NCBI RefSeq assembly: GCF_024508335.1
Contig: NZ_CP101988.1
Span: forward strand, 3,162,001-3,226,000
Direction: 5' to 3'
DNA length: 64,000 nt
From: Cellulomonas chengniuliangii
GTDB lineage: Bacteria > Actinomycetota > Actinomycetes > Actinomycetales > Cellulomonadaceae
The translations under genes and the position numbers were made by a program. Under the pieces are notes generated by a model. That model was not told the origin of the DNA and did no database searches. It was given only the letters and a program-made list of their open reading frames with translations. Shown one piece after another: positions 63,203 to 64,000 of this stretch. The number at the start of each line of letters is the position of its first letter. Positions within the stretch are counted from its first letter, which is position 1.

Positions 63203-64000
63203 TTACGAAACGTCGCGGCCGATCAGCTCCGTCAAGACGCCGGCGAGCTCGACCGGCGCGTCCTCCTGGATGTTGTGGCCGGCGTCCACGACGACCGCGC
63301 GCGCGCCGGGCGAACGTCGCGTCAGCTCGGCCGCGGCCTCGGCCGTCAGCAGCCCCCGGCCCGCGCGCACAAGGTCGACCGGGATCCCGAGGCCCTCGAT
63401 CGTCGTCCAGAGCGTGTCGGCGTCGAGCCGGAGCACCGCCCGGCCGCCGAGCGTCGCGAGGTGGTGCTTCCACACGACCGTGCCGTCGGGTCGCACGCGC
63501 GTGTTGAGGTGCACACCCCGCTCGAGCCGGTCCCGCCCGCCGCCGAGACCGAACGCCAGCGCCCGGGCGACGATCTCGTCACGCGAGGCGAACTCGGCGG
63601 GCCCGGCGAGGAACGCCTCGACCTCGCGCGCGGCGCCCGGCGGCAGCGGCAGGATGTCCACGAGCACGAGGTGGGCGACCAGTCCCGGGTCGTACGCGGC
63701 GACGACGGCGCCAATCAGGCCGCCGAGGGACTGCCCGACGAGCGTCGCACCCCGCTCGACGAGGCCGTGCGAGACCCATCGGTCGAGTGCGCGCGCGACG
63801 ACCGGTCCGAGCGTCTCCGGGCCGTAGTCGCCGTCGTCGCGCCACGCCGAGTCACCGTGCCCCGGCAGGTCGAGCGCGAGGGCCGCGAACCCCCCGGCCA
63901 GCACTGTCGCGTCCCAGGTGTGCGCGTTGAGCGCGGCGCCGTGCAGCAGGACGACACGTGCGGGTGAGGGGCCCCATGCGAGCGCGCTCACGCGCCCGTC
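63203..64000 (-). CDS. Alpha/beta-fold hydrolase, 5' end may lie outside the window
   Basis: At least 262 residues. VVLLHGAALNAHTW (oxyanion), LDLPGHGDSAW, nucleophile elbow VGQSLGGL with Ser, acid region and DAGHNIQED with the catalytic His near the end. Unlike the protein at 10287-11213 it keeps its nucleophile. GTG 63991 is possible, but the frame remains open to the window edge, so I report it as possibly truncated. Confidence 0.82.
   Translation of the reverse strand, partial: DGRVSALAWGPSPARVVLLHGAALNAHTWDATVLAGGFAALALDLPGHGDSAWRDDGDYGPETLGPVVARALDRWVSHGLVERGATLVGQSLGGLIGAVVAAYDPGLVAHLVLVDILPLPPGAAREVEAFLAGPAEFASRDEIVARALAFGLGGGRDRLERGVHLNTRVRPDGTVVWKHHLATLGGRAVLRLDADTLWTTIEGLGIPVDLVRAGRGLLTAEAAAELTRRSPGARAVVVDAGHNIQEDAPVELAGVLTELIGRDVS

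Overview
The window is very GC-rich DNA with GTG/TTG starts, 4-nt ATGA/GTGA gene overlaps and a WhiB-GlnR-Crp-Ask/Asd gene repertoire, so it comes from a high-GC actinobacterium. A secreted GH48 cellobiohydrolase with two FN3 domains and a CBM2 (26416-29394) points to a cellulolytic member of the Cellulomonadaceae or close relatives; the genus is inference. Two blocks keep gene orders that I recall from Mycobacterium tuberculosis: YgfZ / nitrobindin / thioredoxin-like / GlnR (3.6-8.9 kb) and epoxide-hydrolase-like protein / nth / crp / RidA / DUF4177 / WhiB / class A PBP / metallophosphoesterase (10.3-22.8 kb).

Layout. 1-8.9 kb: end of a YeiH-type transporter, dtd, asparaginase, DUF2516, FUSC, YgfZ, nitrobindin, a 35-codon membrane peptide, DsrE, DUF4395, thioredoxin, a membrane protein and GlnR. 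9-14.2 kb: nhaA, an alpha/beta-hydrolase fold protein without its nucleophile, nth, an RsiG-like protein, crp, RidA, DUF4177, WhiB. 14.4-22.8 kb: three tandem class A penicillin-binding proteins, each with its own promoter, then a metallophosphoesterase and tRNA-Pro(CGG). 23-29.4 kb: a two-component system with a DUF4097 protein, then the GH48 cellulase. 29.6-33.7 kb: two ABC transporters, the second with a YtrA-type GntR regulator. 33.8-36.8 kb: soxR, a split transketolase operon and a phosphotransferase. 36.9-41.7 kb: a WYL regulator with a divergent VOC gene, ask-asd, TauE. 41.7-49.9 kb: ABC exporter, DUF5063, recR, dnaX, FtsX-type ABC pair. 49.9-52.7 kb: a gene-free stretch, a WXG-containing three-gene operon, and SRP RNA. 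52.8-57.1 kb: ferric-reductase-like / FMN-binding / ApbE cassette and a sortase-anchored repeat protein. 57.1-64 kb: mmsA, NUDIX, tRNA-Ser(GGA), NERD and other nuclease-like genes, flavoprotein, ScoMcrA-N-like protein and an alpha/beta hydrolase running off the end.

Regulation stands out. Many start codons lie 6-8 nt downstream of a TANNNT box, as expected for leaderless mRNAs. The soxR promoter has an 18-bp SoxR-type box inside a 19-bp -35/-10 spacer. The same arrangement, with a 16-bp perfect palindrome, lies in front of the transketolase operon two genes away. A 12-bp perfect inverted repeat sits between the WYL regulator and its divergent VOC gene.

The best leads for something undescribed are the local SoxR-transketolase circuit, the tandem triplication of the PBP gene, the WXG triad, and the repeat-built LAATG surface protein with a long leader.
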